Source: Patiria miniata
Lineage: Eukaryota > Echinodermata > Asteroidea > Valvatida > Asterinidae
Length of the DNA stretch: 64,000 bases
Reading direction: 5' to 3'
Assembly (NCBI RefSeq): GCF_015706575.1
Contig: NW_024037047.1
Location: 7,258,632 to 7,322,631, forward strand
How positions within the stretch are numbered: position 1 is the first letter of the stretch; every line of letters starts with the position of its first letter. Below the pieces are notes generated by a model, which worked only from the letters and a program-made list of their open reading frames with translations, did no database searches and had not been told where the DNA came from. Positions 21,814-32,643 of this stretch are shown piece by piece. Both the position numbers and the translations under genes were made by a program.

Positions 21814-22627
21814 ACGACAGTGGTTTTTTTCAGGGGGGGGGCGGAACCTGGGGGGGGGGGCAGCGTTTCAAAAGGGGTCAGCAATGGCGGTTACGCAACA
21901 AATGCGCCCAAAATCTGAATGGGGCCGATGGACCGTCGTCCGATCACAGCAATTTCGAACGAACAAGGGGGGGGGGGGTAATTTGGGGTCGGAAGGAGCA
22001 AAAACGTAATTAACTCCCGTTGGGGGTGCCCTTCAGCAAGGTAGCCGCAAACAGAGGGCTTGTTTTCAGGCCAGAAATCGCAGTCAGAGATTTTTTTTCT
22101 CGCAATTTTTTGATGAAATATCAGTCATCCATCCTGGCCTTCCTCGTGCTGTACAAGTGGTTTGGAGAAATTTTTCAAAACCTCGCTTCTTTATAATTTC
22201 AAAATGGCGCCTTCCATCGTTTGTTGTCAAATGTTTGCGCAGGCGCTTTACATTCCACGACAGTGGTTTTTTTTCAGGGGGTCGGAACCTGGGGGGCTGG
22301 CAGCGTTTCAAAAGGGGTCAGCAATGGCGGTTACGCAACAAATGCGCCCAAAATCTGAATGGGGCCGATGGACCGTCGTCCGATCACAGCAATTTCAACG
22401 AACAGGGGGGGGGGGGTAATTTGGGGTCGGAAGGAGCAAAAACTTAATTAACTCCCGTTGGGGGCGCCCTACAGCAAGGTAGCCGCAAACAGAGGGCTTG
22501 TTTTCAGGCCAGAAATCGCAGTCAGAGATTTTTTTCTCGCAATTTTTTGATGAAATATCAATCATCCATCCTTCCTCGTGCCGTACAAGTGGTTTGGAGA
22601 AATTTTTCAAAACCTCGCTTCTTTATA
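21814..22627. repeat. Tandem duplication, 443-bp period, with poly-G runs
   Basis: The unit at 21814-22195 recurs at 22259-22627: 'gacagtggtttttttt', poly-G, 'cagcgtttcaaaaggggtc', 'gatcacagcaatttc', poly-G, 'aacctcgcttctttata'. The flanking phrase 'ggtgcagaccagtaaat' occurs before unit one (21781) and after unit two (22629), so a third partial unit is present. Open frames are shared between units only because the DNA is duplicated; they have no domain. Confidence 0.85.
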
Positions 22628-22649
22628 GGGTGCAGACCAGTAAATTGGT

Positions 22650-23110
22650 CCGAAATTGCCTACGCCGGCCAAATCCCGATTTGCATGCCCTCAAAATCTT
22701 CAGTATTTGAGCATGCTGTGGGCCATGAACTTGAGGGTTTGTAAAAAATATGGGTGGAAGCCGTGCACAGGACTGGGAGCTTGCAGTTCTGTGTAATTTG
22801 GATGTAATTTGGACCCTAAAAGCGCTCTATTTTGCAATGGAGTGTAGGCATCGTTTTTCAAAATGGCGATGGGCTTCAGGACTATTTTCAGGGGTGATCA
22901 TTTTCAGATGGAAATTTCTCCTAAAAGTCATCAGTTGACCCCCCCAAAATTGAAGAGAAATTGAAAGATGATGAAATAAGCTTTAATTTGATGGGTGTCT
23001 CGAACACCTTGGAGAGTTGTGAGTATTTTCCCCGAATTTTTGAAGTGGGAGCATTTACCATTGGGGTCTATGGAAGTTTATTTACTGGTCTGCTACCTTT
23101 AAGTTGCAGG
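22650..23110 (+). repeat. Interspersed repeat family member
   Basis: Aligns with 50190-50550 in the same orientation over landmarks such as 'ttttcaaaatggcgatggg', 'cttcaggactatttt', 'ggaaatttctcc', 'gatgatgaaataagctt' and 'gagagttgtgagta'. Parts also match 63895-63975 (same sense) and 1745-1880 and 63120-63260 (opposite). It is non-coding and its class is unknown. Confidence 0.65.
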
Positions 23111-24407
23111 CGGATGCGGCGGCTGGAGTGGACACAATGTGACACTTGATGGCGCTGTTCACACTAGAATCTTCTGTGAATATTGATCTTCATATAATGC
23201 ACACAATGTTTTCAGCAAAAACTAGGCCCGACTCCAAGTGTGATATTTGTTACACAAAGAACGTAAATATACCAGGAATGACGCTATATTGTCAGGGATC
23301 ACTTAGATTTATTTGTAGCTGCGAAAAGCAGCTCTCCGCAGTGGTTGGTTGGTTGGTTGGTTGGTTGGTTAGTTGTAAGTGGTTGGTTGGAACGTGCCGC
23401 TATCAATCACCGTACTTTATGCAGTGCCCGAAAAATGGGTTACGGTCGAGGGTGCAAACCTGATGTTTGTACTGCGAACAGTAACTCTTCCAGAAAGTAC
23501 AGGGCACAATCACGTCAATCGTGCATGGACACAAATTCGTGGGATCGTTTCGAGCGTGTTATGAATGCAGTACAAACATGACTCGAGATCGCTACTTCCT
23601 TCAGACTGAAAATATAAACGTTATACAAACATTATATTCAATAGGCACTCACACATAGTAACATAGCAGCAAATTTTATCAAAAAAAACCCACCTACATG
23701 TTTAGCATTGTTGAGTGTTTCGTGTTTTGTTCTCGTAGACAGAACTTATGTGCATATTTTGTCTAGACCACCATTGTTTAATTACCAATGGTTGGGTTTT
23801 CCAATGTTGACATGCAATTGCAATGAAGGTCTATAAAACAAATCGTTTTGGAAATAACACTTGTGGATTCCCAAGAGAGAATGCCAGCATATATTTAGCT
23901 ACATAATCTTTGATCAGTTCCGAGTCTTTACGCACCTCTTGAAAGCATGCGATGAACCGCCAAACATAGTAGATCTTGATAGCTCATTTCTATCAAGAAG
24001 TGGATCAAATCTTGCCGACCCAGTCAATTTATCTACTCAACGTCATATTCCCAGGTTCCATTTTACGTCATGTGTTGTCAAGCCGCTGTGGTCGGGGGGG
24101 GGGGGGGGCTACCCATAGAGTTAAATTAAGGATTTATTTCACGATTTACATTTTCATAGAGAAAATCCCATTCTACTTTTTGAAGATTAAGTTGACACTT
24201 CAATCAAGGGTATTTATTCGCACATGGTGTTTCCGCAATCCTTTCATTATTAAGGGTATTTTCTTTGAATTAGCCACTCCCCAGAACCATATGTACATGG
24301 GAACGGTTCAAGCGCCCTTCATCGTTTCTTCTTTTCCAGCTCGAAGAGGGTAATGGTCTAGGCCTCTTTGTTTATGAAGTCCGAATAGAGTAACACGACA
24401 ATATTAA

Positions 24408-24927
24408 AGGGAAGATACAACATTTGCAAACATCACAAAACGAAATGATCAAATTATTACGAAATACCTTACTAGATTGTTAGGAATGACAGTCTACATC
24501 ATCCTGTAAAATCGTGGCTCCTGGTGTGCTGTCATTTTCAAGGAAAACAGTATTTTTCCAACGCTGGTCAGCCGACCAGCGTTGGAGATTACTGGCTTTT
24601 TTCAAAACTGCCTTTAATTTTTCATAATAAAGTATTGCGCGTTTTCTTCGCAATTGATTACACACCCGTGGAGGGGTACAAGCTTGCTAGACTGATTCTC
24701 TGACCTTACAGTTCCCCAAAGTCTATAAATTGCTCCGTTTCATATTAAGTGAGGTCAGGGATCCAGACTACAAGAACATGATTGGTATTCTTGGTTTTTC
24801 CCAGCATACCAGCCCAAAACGGGAAACAAGTCATTTCAACAGTATTTGCTATAACGTACTAATCCTCCAAATCGATTTATTTTTGAAAATAAAAGCAAAA
24901 AGTAAAAGCAAATGTTGTACATTCCCT
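24408..24927. mobile_element. 520-bp MITE flanked by TTAA
   Basis: The ends are AGGGAAGATACAACATTTG and, inverted, AGGGAATGTACAACATTTG, flanked by TTAA at 24404-24407 and 24928-24931. Copy 1 has the uninterrupted site near 13690-13705. TTAA duplication is typical of piggyBac-like elements, though a TA target cannot be excluded. A perfect internal palindrome, CCAACGCTGGTC-AGCC-GACCAGCGTTGG, lies near 24558-24585. It is non-coding. Confidence 0.75.
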
Positions 24928-26227
24928 TTAACCAGATAAGAGGGGACAGTAAGCCTGGTACAAAAACCCGAATATAACAGGCCAACTCGAGATTTCTGTT
25001 AAAAAAAGGATTCACGGCATGACATGAAGTTCAAGCGCCCTTCATCCCTTCCACATTTGAGGGGGTAATGGTCTTATATGCCTCTTTGTTTATGAAGTCC
25101 GAATAGAGTAACATGACAATTGACCAGTGACAGAAACGTGGACTAAACACGACTTATTGAATTTCACCTAAATGAATGCCTTATCAGGGACCTCGAAAAG
25201 TCGCTCACGAGGTGTTGTATCGCAATAATAAAATGGTAGGCCTATGTGTTAAAATGAAAAGGCGTCAGCATTGAACCATTCTGATGGTTGTGTTAGAATT
25301 GTCGGCACGCGCAGCACGCTTCTTAAACAGTTGTGAAAATCAAGGGGAAAATAAGCATTACCATATTAATTTACGCCATTAGGAAGGTCCGCTCAAATGA
25401 TTAGATTTAAGGACGCCGAGGCAACGAAGACAAACATATAAAAACGTGAGTCCAAATGTACTCTTTAAAACGTGTTCTTTTACAAAGACTATATATGTCT
25501 GGCTTATGACATGAATATCAATTTAACAAATCTAGTATTATAGACCTTTATCATGCTACCACCATTTCAGTAAAGTTCCCTGTATCCAATAATAGTACGG
25601 AATGATAATGTTTTTCGGGCAAAAAGGAACCAGACTATTGTTCCTTCCAGCCTCGTTTTGGTTACGTTGATTTGAATGGGAAAATGAAGATGTCAGCAAC
25701 ATGATAATGGTCTATACTATGACGAATAAGATTTAATCCCTATACAAGCTGCAAGTCAAAGTTCTAAGTTATAAAGTAAACTTCCTATGAAGTTGATAAA
25801 GTAAAGTAGGCCTAAACTTAAGTTCTTATAAAGTTTCAAATAAGCAAGGTTAAAAGTACTCTATTAGTTAAAGTTTATAAAGTAATATACAGTTTTAAGT
25901 AGTTTAATAATTAAAGTTCATATAAAGTTATAACTGCTATTAGGTTGTAACTGCCATATTAATAATCGATTAATAACAAAGAAAATCAAATGTAACGAAC
26001 CTAAACGTAAATTATTATAAGATAAGCATACAGTTGTTGATATACATTATGTTCTATAAAGTTATAACTGCTACTAGGTTGTAACTGCCATATTAATAAC
26101 CGAATAACAAAGAAAATCTAATGTAACGAACCTAAACGTAAATTATTATAAGATAAGCATACAGTTGTTGATATACATTATGTTCTATAAAGTTATAACT
26201 GCTACTAGGTTGTAACTGCCATATTAA

Positions 26228-27059
26228 TGTAGCGGTACGCCATTAAGGAGGTCCGCTCAAATAATTAGATTTAAGGGCGCCAAGAACAACCCAAGACAAA
26301 CAGACAAAATCAAAACACCAGGAGGAGTCAAATTATGTTTGGTCTCATGAACTTGTTACAGATTACTTGTTTACAAAATCAATTACGATAGTTCTGGATC
26401 TGAATCTTAATCTAACTCACAAAACAAGTGTTACAAAATAACTTAGATTCAACTTTCAGCTCTATAAATTGTAATAACGTTGCCAATGATAAATTATAAT
26501 CACAAAGTTTGTATTTCTAAAGTTGCCCCGGTTCCTAAGATTTCCAGGTTCCTAATATTCTTGGTTCTAATATTTTAATCAGGTTCCAAGTTCACAGGTT
26601 CCTAATATTCTTGGTTCTAACATTTTAATGAGGTTCCCCGAACGCCTGACCAGTGTACGGCTGTGTAGTGAACTAGGCCTCAAAATTGCACCTGACATGA
26701 AACAGTCGTATTGCAATAAATCAACATGTGACACACGGTGATTAAAACTTTGACATTACTTAAACTAATTCACCCCAAAATCACTCCTTTCGTCAACATG
26801 AAATAAACTAACACCTAGCCCAGCGGTAGCAGAGAACTTGCATTGTGACATTAGAATGTAAAGAAAATACAAATTTCGCTAATTTGAAACTAAAATGTTG
26901 GTTTTCAAGCACAAATCTATGCACACTATACTTACACTTCGGTGTGCAGGCAGAAAAGGGCTGATATTCGCGCGTTCACGGCACCAAGTGCGCGTTTGTA
27001 TACATTTTTCTGGGCTGTGTGCCAATTGTACGGTGCCTCGTAAAAGACGTCTCACTACA
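26228..27059. mobile_element. Candidate solo LTR, 832 bp
   Basis: Starts TGTAG and ends CTACA, with 4-bp flanks TTAA and TTTA (one mismatch). Copy 1 has no insertion at the matching position. AATAAA-type signals (about 26714 and 26801) are inside. The first 60-70 bases resemble fragments at 14146, 25370 and 58272, so the family has other, decayed members here. No internal coding region is present, consistent with LTR-LTR recombination. A non-LTR insertion with fortuitous TG...CA ends remains possible. Confidence 0.55.
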
Positions 27060-27769
27060 TTTATAACCGAATAACAAAGAAAATCTAATGTAACGAACCT
27101 AAACGTAAATTATTATAAGATAAGCATACAGTTGTTGATGTACATTATGTTCTAAAAGTATCCGCACCTTTACGCCTTTAACAATAGTAAATCAAGAAAA
27201 ATAAACAACATGCACCTTGAAGTTAATTGCCAGCTACTTGTATAAATGACGTCATTAAAATACGTTCGTCCCTTCCGAAGAAATATTATGAAGATAATCA
27301 TTTAAGTGTTTTGATACGTGTATTAAATATATCGGTTCAATATATACGCCTTTATAAGTACTTCAATAATCAAGATAAAAAAATATGCAACACCATAGAG
27401 ATGCACCCATGTTTATGTTACATACGTAGTGTGCATGTTCTTTTGTTTTCGTGTAGTTAAGAGAAACCTGTAAAAAAAGGTAATTTCATTCACACTGTGA
27501 ACATTCTTTCAACCCTATTTTTTTTTCTGACACCCTTCAGTGTTTCTTTTCATTTTGTCACAGATAAACCTAGACCCAAAAATCCTCTAAAACCGTTTTC
27601 CAGAGAGGGGGAAACACTGTTTGGACGTGGGCAAGTCCACACAACGCCGCTGCTACCTGGTTTGTGTAGACCTCTTTTGTTCAGAAGTCTACACAGTGAA
27701 TGTAATGCTTGTACACCATATTAGTTCTAGATATACTGTCAGAGAAGACACTAAAAAAAGGCAATAACA

Positions 27770-28572
27770 AGTGGTGAGCGTCTACATTGAAGCTAACAGA
27801 TCGTATCTTATTTTTTCAAAACCCACCAAAAGTCTGTTGGCGGCCTTCCGTGTATCCCATACAATGAGGCAAAATAAATTACCAGTCTCTATACTTACAT
27901 CATAGGCCAAACGACCACAACTGCAAGTGCATGACACGCCTAAACAAGGAGGATATTGGTGGGCGTCTACTTCGGGGCCTTTACTCTAAGTTACATTACC
28001 TGTCTCAACTTAGATGGCGCATAACAAAACCCTCAGTTTGTTTAAAACCAACTCTAAAGCTTGTTGAAAGCCTTCCATACAAGGCAAGATAAATTACCAG
28101 TCCCTTCTTACATCCAAAACCAAGCTATCACAAGTGCACAAGTGCACACACAAATAAAAAAAGAATAACTAAGTGTTTAAACCCATACCGAAGCCTGTTG
28201 ACATCCTTCCGTGCATCCCATAAGGCCAGTTAAATTAACAGTTTCTGCTTACATCAAAAGACAAGCCACTACAATTGCTAAGAAAGAAACTCACAAAACA
28301 AAGAGAACAGCATGGCGGTGAGCGTCTGCTCTTGGCCTAAACTCTAAGTCTTCCTCAACCTCACCCAAAATTTGTTGATTGCTATAATGACGTGCATTCC
28401 ATGACTATAATTGAGCGATTCAAATTAACAATCGATACTTACATCAAAACAAATTTTAGGAGAAATTTGTGACATTTTAGGAGAACAACATTTGGTGGCG
28501 TCTAGGCCCATAAGTCAGTATTAATCTGCTTCAAAAACTATTTCGAAAGGTTGTATGGCCTTCCAACTCTGC
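27770..28572 (-). repeat. Degenerate reiterations downstream of FMO-B
   Basis: The counterpart of the series beyond FMO-A, at high identity: 'cttacatcataggcc', 'cttacatccaaaacc', 'cttacatcaaaagac' and 'cttacatcaaaacaa' cores, each followed by a decayed copy of the FMO carboxy-terminal coding segment. It is probably 3' UTR or immediate downstream sequence. Confidence 0.5.
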
Positions 28573-30266
28573 TTACAACAAAATCCAGGCCATGACGACT
28601 ACAAGCACAGAAACACAGAAAGCAATAAGAATGACGAGATGGCGGGCGTCTTCTATTGGGCCAATGGGTCTTGTCTTGGTTGGCTTCTCGATCCGCTCCC
28701 AAACCGTGTTGATGGCCTTCCGGGCTTCATCATTCTTCCCAGGACCCACCAATCGAAACTGGTATGGTACAAGGGGTCCGAACAAGCACCGGAGAGTCAG
28801 CACGGGATCGGTGAGGAAGAGCTTCAGGAAATTTGGCTCGACTCCGATCTCAGACGCCAGACTGATGCAGTAGGCTTGGAAATCACTGTGTCGGTGGTTA
28901 GGTAAACATGCGGCCTTCATGGCTTCGTCAGTCGCCTTCACCTCAGCCTCCATATCCGGCTGGGATGGTAGCTTAGCCAACCCTTTGAACACCCTCGAAG
29001 CCCAGCGAGCCTGAAGCTCGACGCACGGGAGGACTGCGGCTAAGGGTCTGATGGCGCCGTTGACCGACAGCGTGTTGTGCTTTAGACCTAAAGGAAACAC
29101 CAACTTGTACAACGGCAGGTGGCCATCTTTCATCTCCAGTGCTTGGCAATCAACCTCCAAGGGCAGCGTGTCCTTGTAGCCGGTGGCCATGATGACGGCA
29201 TCGATGTCCTCCTCGGTGGTACCGTCTTCAAAAACCACGCCCGTCTTGGTGAAGCTTGCGATGTTTGCCTTGATCATCACTGTGCCACTGATGATACAAC
29301 CTGGCATGTCCTCTGTAATCAGTGCCTCGCCGGCCAACAAATCGTGGGCCGGCCTCAGAGAATTATAGAGCATCTTGAACTTACGTTTGAGGGATTTCAC
29401 GAAAAGCATGACGTGAAGTTTTGCTGGTACCAGGTGGAATCTTCTGTAAAAATGGAGATCCCACGGAATACCGTAGTCTCCAATGCGATTGACTATCCAC
29501 ACGCCACGTCTGGTACTCAAGTACACCTGTTACAATAGAGAAAGAGTAATAAACCAGAAGTGATCATCGGTCAGCTCAGTCTTAATGTTGAAACGAAGCA
29601 TGCATTACGCAAACCTACCTGTGATGCCAGGCGACTGACGTCTACAGCTGCATCCCCTGCTGAATTGCCAATCCCAACTACAACCACTCGTTTGCCTTCG
29701 AATTTCTCTGGCCTCCGGAAAGCCTGGCTGTGAATAACCTCCCCCTGGAATCCCTCAAGGCCTGGAAACTCTGGGACGTTAGGGTTGTTGAGCATCCCAG
29801 TGCAGATCATCACAGAATCAAACTCCTGGCTGAACTCCTCCACGTGCCCAGACACTCCTTCCGCTTGGCTAGTGACGACCCATCGCCCAGCAGCCTCGTA
29901 GTCTGGTGCCTGAGCCAAGCGGGTCACTCTCGTAGAGAAACGGATGTGCTTCTTGAGGCCAAACTTGTCGGCGTACATGTCCAGGTACCTCTTCATGTAG
30001 CTGTGGTGCAGAAAATTTGGCCACTCGCCTGGAAAAGGGAAGTCGCTGAAGCTCGTCACCTCTTTGCTGGTGTTGGTAATGGTCGATTTGTAGACCGTGG
30101 TCATTATCCCGTATTCACTGTTGTCGCGGTAGTACCACAGACCACCAATGCCATCTGACCTCTCGAAGCACGTTGGTTGCAGGCCTTCGTCCAGGCAGCA
30201 CTTGACTGCAGTTAGGCCAGAAATTCCACAGCCAATGACGGCAACTGTCTTACTGCGTTCGCTCAT
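28573..30266 (-). CDS. Flavin-containing monooxygenase, FMO-B
   Basis: The duplicate of FMO-A with identical architecture: exon one 30266-29619 (216 codons), a 92-bp intron (29618-29527), exon two 29526-28573 (317 codons and stop), 533 residues in all. The FAD motif GCGISG, FMO fingerprint (FxGxxxHxxxF), NADPH motif GIGNSA, ATGY and terminal hydrophobic anchor are all kept. I count about 23 amino-acid differences from FMO-A. They cluster where exon two begins, around residues 239-256 and 280-290, the part of FMOs that follows the NADPH domain and can influence substrate access (inference). The splice sites and the TTTGCAG before the ATG are conserved. The gene appears functional. Its upstream flank differs from that of FMO-A by a large indel and a 176-bp tandem duplication, so expression could differ. 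Confidence 0.93.
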
Positions 30267-30323
30267 CTGCAAAGTCAAATCGTAGCATTTGGTCAGACAT
30301 GTCGATGAAAGAGAATGGAACTT

Positions 30324-30675
30324 CAGATTAAATATTTTTACGGAACCGGGCTGATACTTATATAGCCATGCTTTATTTAAATATTTACTACTGAAAATAG
30401 ATATAATCTAAAGATCGCAAATTTCTATTGAACGCGTGTTTTTAGAAAAGTTGTGAAATTTACAGAAAGCTTCGTAGCCAGCCGGCATTTTTTGGTCTTC
30501 AGTTTAAATATTTTTACGGAACCGGGCTGATACTTATATAGCCATGCTTTATTTAAATATTTACTACTGAAAATAGATATAATCTAAAGATCGCAAATTT
30601 CTATTGAACGCGTGTTTTTAGAAAAGTGGTGAAATTTACAGAAAGCTTCGTAGCCAGCCGGCATTTTTTGATACT
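30324..30675. repeat. 176-bp tandem duplication upstream of FMO-B
   Basis: The word CGGAACCGGGCTGATAC occurs at 30341 and 30517, 176 bases apart, and the two units (30324-30499, 30500-30675) are nearly identical through 'gccggcattttttgg'. Copy 1 has a single unit (about 18828-18995). The duplication lies within 400 bp of the FMO-B start and may be part of its 5' regulatory or untranslated region. Confidence 0.8.
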
Positions 30676-31136
30676 ACACTACGTGTGAATACACCTGGCC
30701 TTACGGCAACGAGCACAAATGCACGCACGCGACCCTAGCATTGCCAATGTTATGAAGGAGCTCTATAAATACAGTGGCATTACTCAAAAAGCGATTTTAT
30801 ATAAAAACATGCAATGCAAAGCCACACATTAATAAAGCGAAGTAAACCCATTTTGTATCTGACTTGTACAGGCTAAGTCAGAAAGAAAGTGACCTAGATT
30901 AATGACGTTTTCCCCCTTAAAGGTCTGAACGAAATGATGTTAATCGGAATTAAGATCATTTAAAAGTAAGATACAAACATCCACCCAACTACCCTTCATG
31001 TAGAATTCTTGTTTTATTTGTGCGAGAACGACTTTCGGGGTCCTCTTTTGCGTCACCAAAACGTCGGGCTGTTCGTGCTAGTTGTGATTCCAGCCGTAAG
31101 GGTTCGCCTTTTGCGGACGTGTAAAGAAACCACATT

Positions 31137-31258
31137 TTATACTTACAGAAAACAAGATTTGCCAAACATATATACTTGCAAAAAACAAGATTTGCTTAAC
31201 ATATACATCAACGAAACAAGACTCGCCAAATATTCATCCAAAACATATACTTGCAAAA
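31137..31258. repeat. Short version of the copy-1 minisatellite
   Basis: Roughly four units of the 'caaaaaacaagatttgc' repeat that has about eight units at 19441-19700. It ends about 40 bases before the retrotransposon insertion point. Confidence 0.7.
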
Positions 31259-31295
31259 GAGCAATTTATACATTTGATGGCACTAAAGGGCTTTC

Positions 31296-31299
31296 GTAC
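31296..31299. repeat. Target-site duplication GTAC (left)
   Basis: GTAC precedes the 5' LTR and follows the 3' LTR (40939-40942). The uninterrupted site in copy 1 reads CTTTCGTACTATAAAGG near 19730, confirming a 4-bp duplication on insertion. Confidence 0.9.
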
Positions 31300-32524
31300 T
31301 GTGGCGTGATGGGGTGGGCCGACACCAGTCTAATTCCCCTTATTTGGTAGTGTTTACTTGTAATTTCTTGGCAAGGAAGTCAGGTCGTGTCAGCGGACAA
31401 TGTCTCGTGGTTTTGGCGGGAGTGGCCGCCAATCGGAGCGCGCTCGCTGTTGCTGGGCGGGGCGAGGCAGGCCGTGACCGCACTGCGATCTGTGTTTCCT
31501 GTACCCGCGTATGCGTGATTGGTGTTACCGGGCAGAGGTGAAGGGTTGGCGGCCAATCACGGCGTGATTGGGCGTGGCCCCGCTACCCTTGCCGTGGTAC
31601 TTGAGCGCATGGTCGGCCGGGCGTGAGTCAGTTCAATTAGTTCAGTTGGTTCAGTTGCGTGAGTTGCGTAAGTTGTTCCTCAGTTCTGTGAATGGAGCGG
31701 GTTCAGTAGTAGTGTACAAGTGAAATTGCCATTGTCCGTGACGAAGCTAGCGTTTGCTTTGGCGAGGCCGTGTGTGGTGCAGTGTACCGGTGTTGACGCT
31801 GTTTCGGCCTGACTTCTCGTACCGTGCTTGAGCGATTGTACGGAGCGCAGAGCCCCGTGGTGTGACCCAGTTAGCCTGGTAGGACCGAATTGCTTTATCG
31901 TGTAATTCAGTGCATTTTTGTACCATTGTTGCAGTTGAGTGTTTGACTTACAGAGTAGGGTGACTAAGTACAGGCATAAGGATTGTTGTCGTGGGTTCAC
32001 GGAGACGTGCGATAACATAGAGGGTCGACCCAGAGGTTGACATAGAGGCCTGGGAGGAATAGTCACAGGTAGTCAATAACTGTACTCGGTCAAGTTTATT
32101 GTCACACGGGTTTTGTCGTATACTGATCAGCTAAGGCGCTCAAACTTATACAATCATAACAATCCAACGATAATAACCTTATAAATCAAAGAGTTCCCAA
32201 TCAAGCCAGAATTGTCCGTGATTAAATAAACCAATCATTTCCTTTCCACAAAGAGAATTGTGTATCCCAGTGTCCAATATTTCTGCAGTTTCTTCGTCTG
32301 TTTGTTCTGTTCTGTACTAGAGTAACAGGGCCTGGTAATCAGTATCCAACTGGGCGGTATATTTCCACCAAAACGAGCTTGCATCCCTGGGCCTAGAGGC
32401 TGCTCGAAAACTTCCCTAGGTTCGAGGCAGAAAACATAGTTTGGGGTTAGGGGAACTTTCACCTCAGTCGGTGAATGCCTTCCCTGACCTCTGGTTTCAA
32501 TTGACCTCGGGAGATTCCGCCACA
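31300..32524 (+). repeat. 5' LTR (1225 bp)
   Basis: Begins TGTGGCG and ends CGCCACA, a 7-bp inverted pair. TATAAAT at 32180-32186 and AATAAA at 32225-32230 are about 45 bases apart. This suggests transcription starts near 32210, with a short R region and polyadenylation shortly after, leaving about 0.9 kb of U3 and about 0.28 kb of U5 (inference). The left part is GC-rich and holds repeated 'gttcagtt' and 'gcgtgagt' words. The 128-codon antisense frame inside it has no domain. Confidence 0.95.
32180..32186 (+). promoter_or_regulatory. LTR TATA box, TATAAAT
   Basis: The best TATA match in the LTR, placed 39 bases before the AATAAA signal. The identical site in the 3' LTR is at 40594-40600. 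Assignment is by motif and position only. Confidence 0.5.
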
Positions 32525-32526
32525 AA

Positions 32527-32544
32527 TGGTGTCAGAAGTGGGAT
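32527..32544 (+). promoter_or_regulatory. Primer binding site, tRNA-Leu
   Basis: TGGTGTCAGAAGTGGGAT starts two bases after the 5' LTR. It is complementary over 18 bases to a tRNA 3' end ATCCCACTTCTGACACCA, which fits the acceptor end of animal tRNA-Leu of the CAA type as I recall it. It primes minus-strand DNA synthesis. Confidence 0.85.
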
Positions 32545-32643
32545 AGTTGGTGCTGATTAAAGAGTTGGCCAGTAGAGAAATCAAGCAGGATTTTGAGTAC
32601 AGTGATTTCTGTGGTTGAAGAGTAATCATAGAAAGAGACAAAC

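Noticed and set aside
21782..22610. Frames of 70-96 codons repeated in the 443-bp tandem units
   Set aside because: Shared only because the DNA is duplicated. They include poly-G slippage tracts and have no domain.
31680..32066. 128-codon minus-strand frame in the 5' LTR, identical at 40094-40480
   Set aside because: It is repeated only because the LTRs are repeats. Low-information sequence with no known domain; LTR U3/U5 is normally non-coding.
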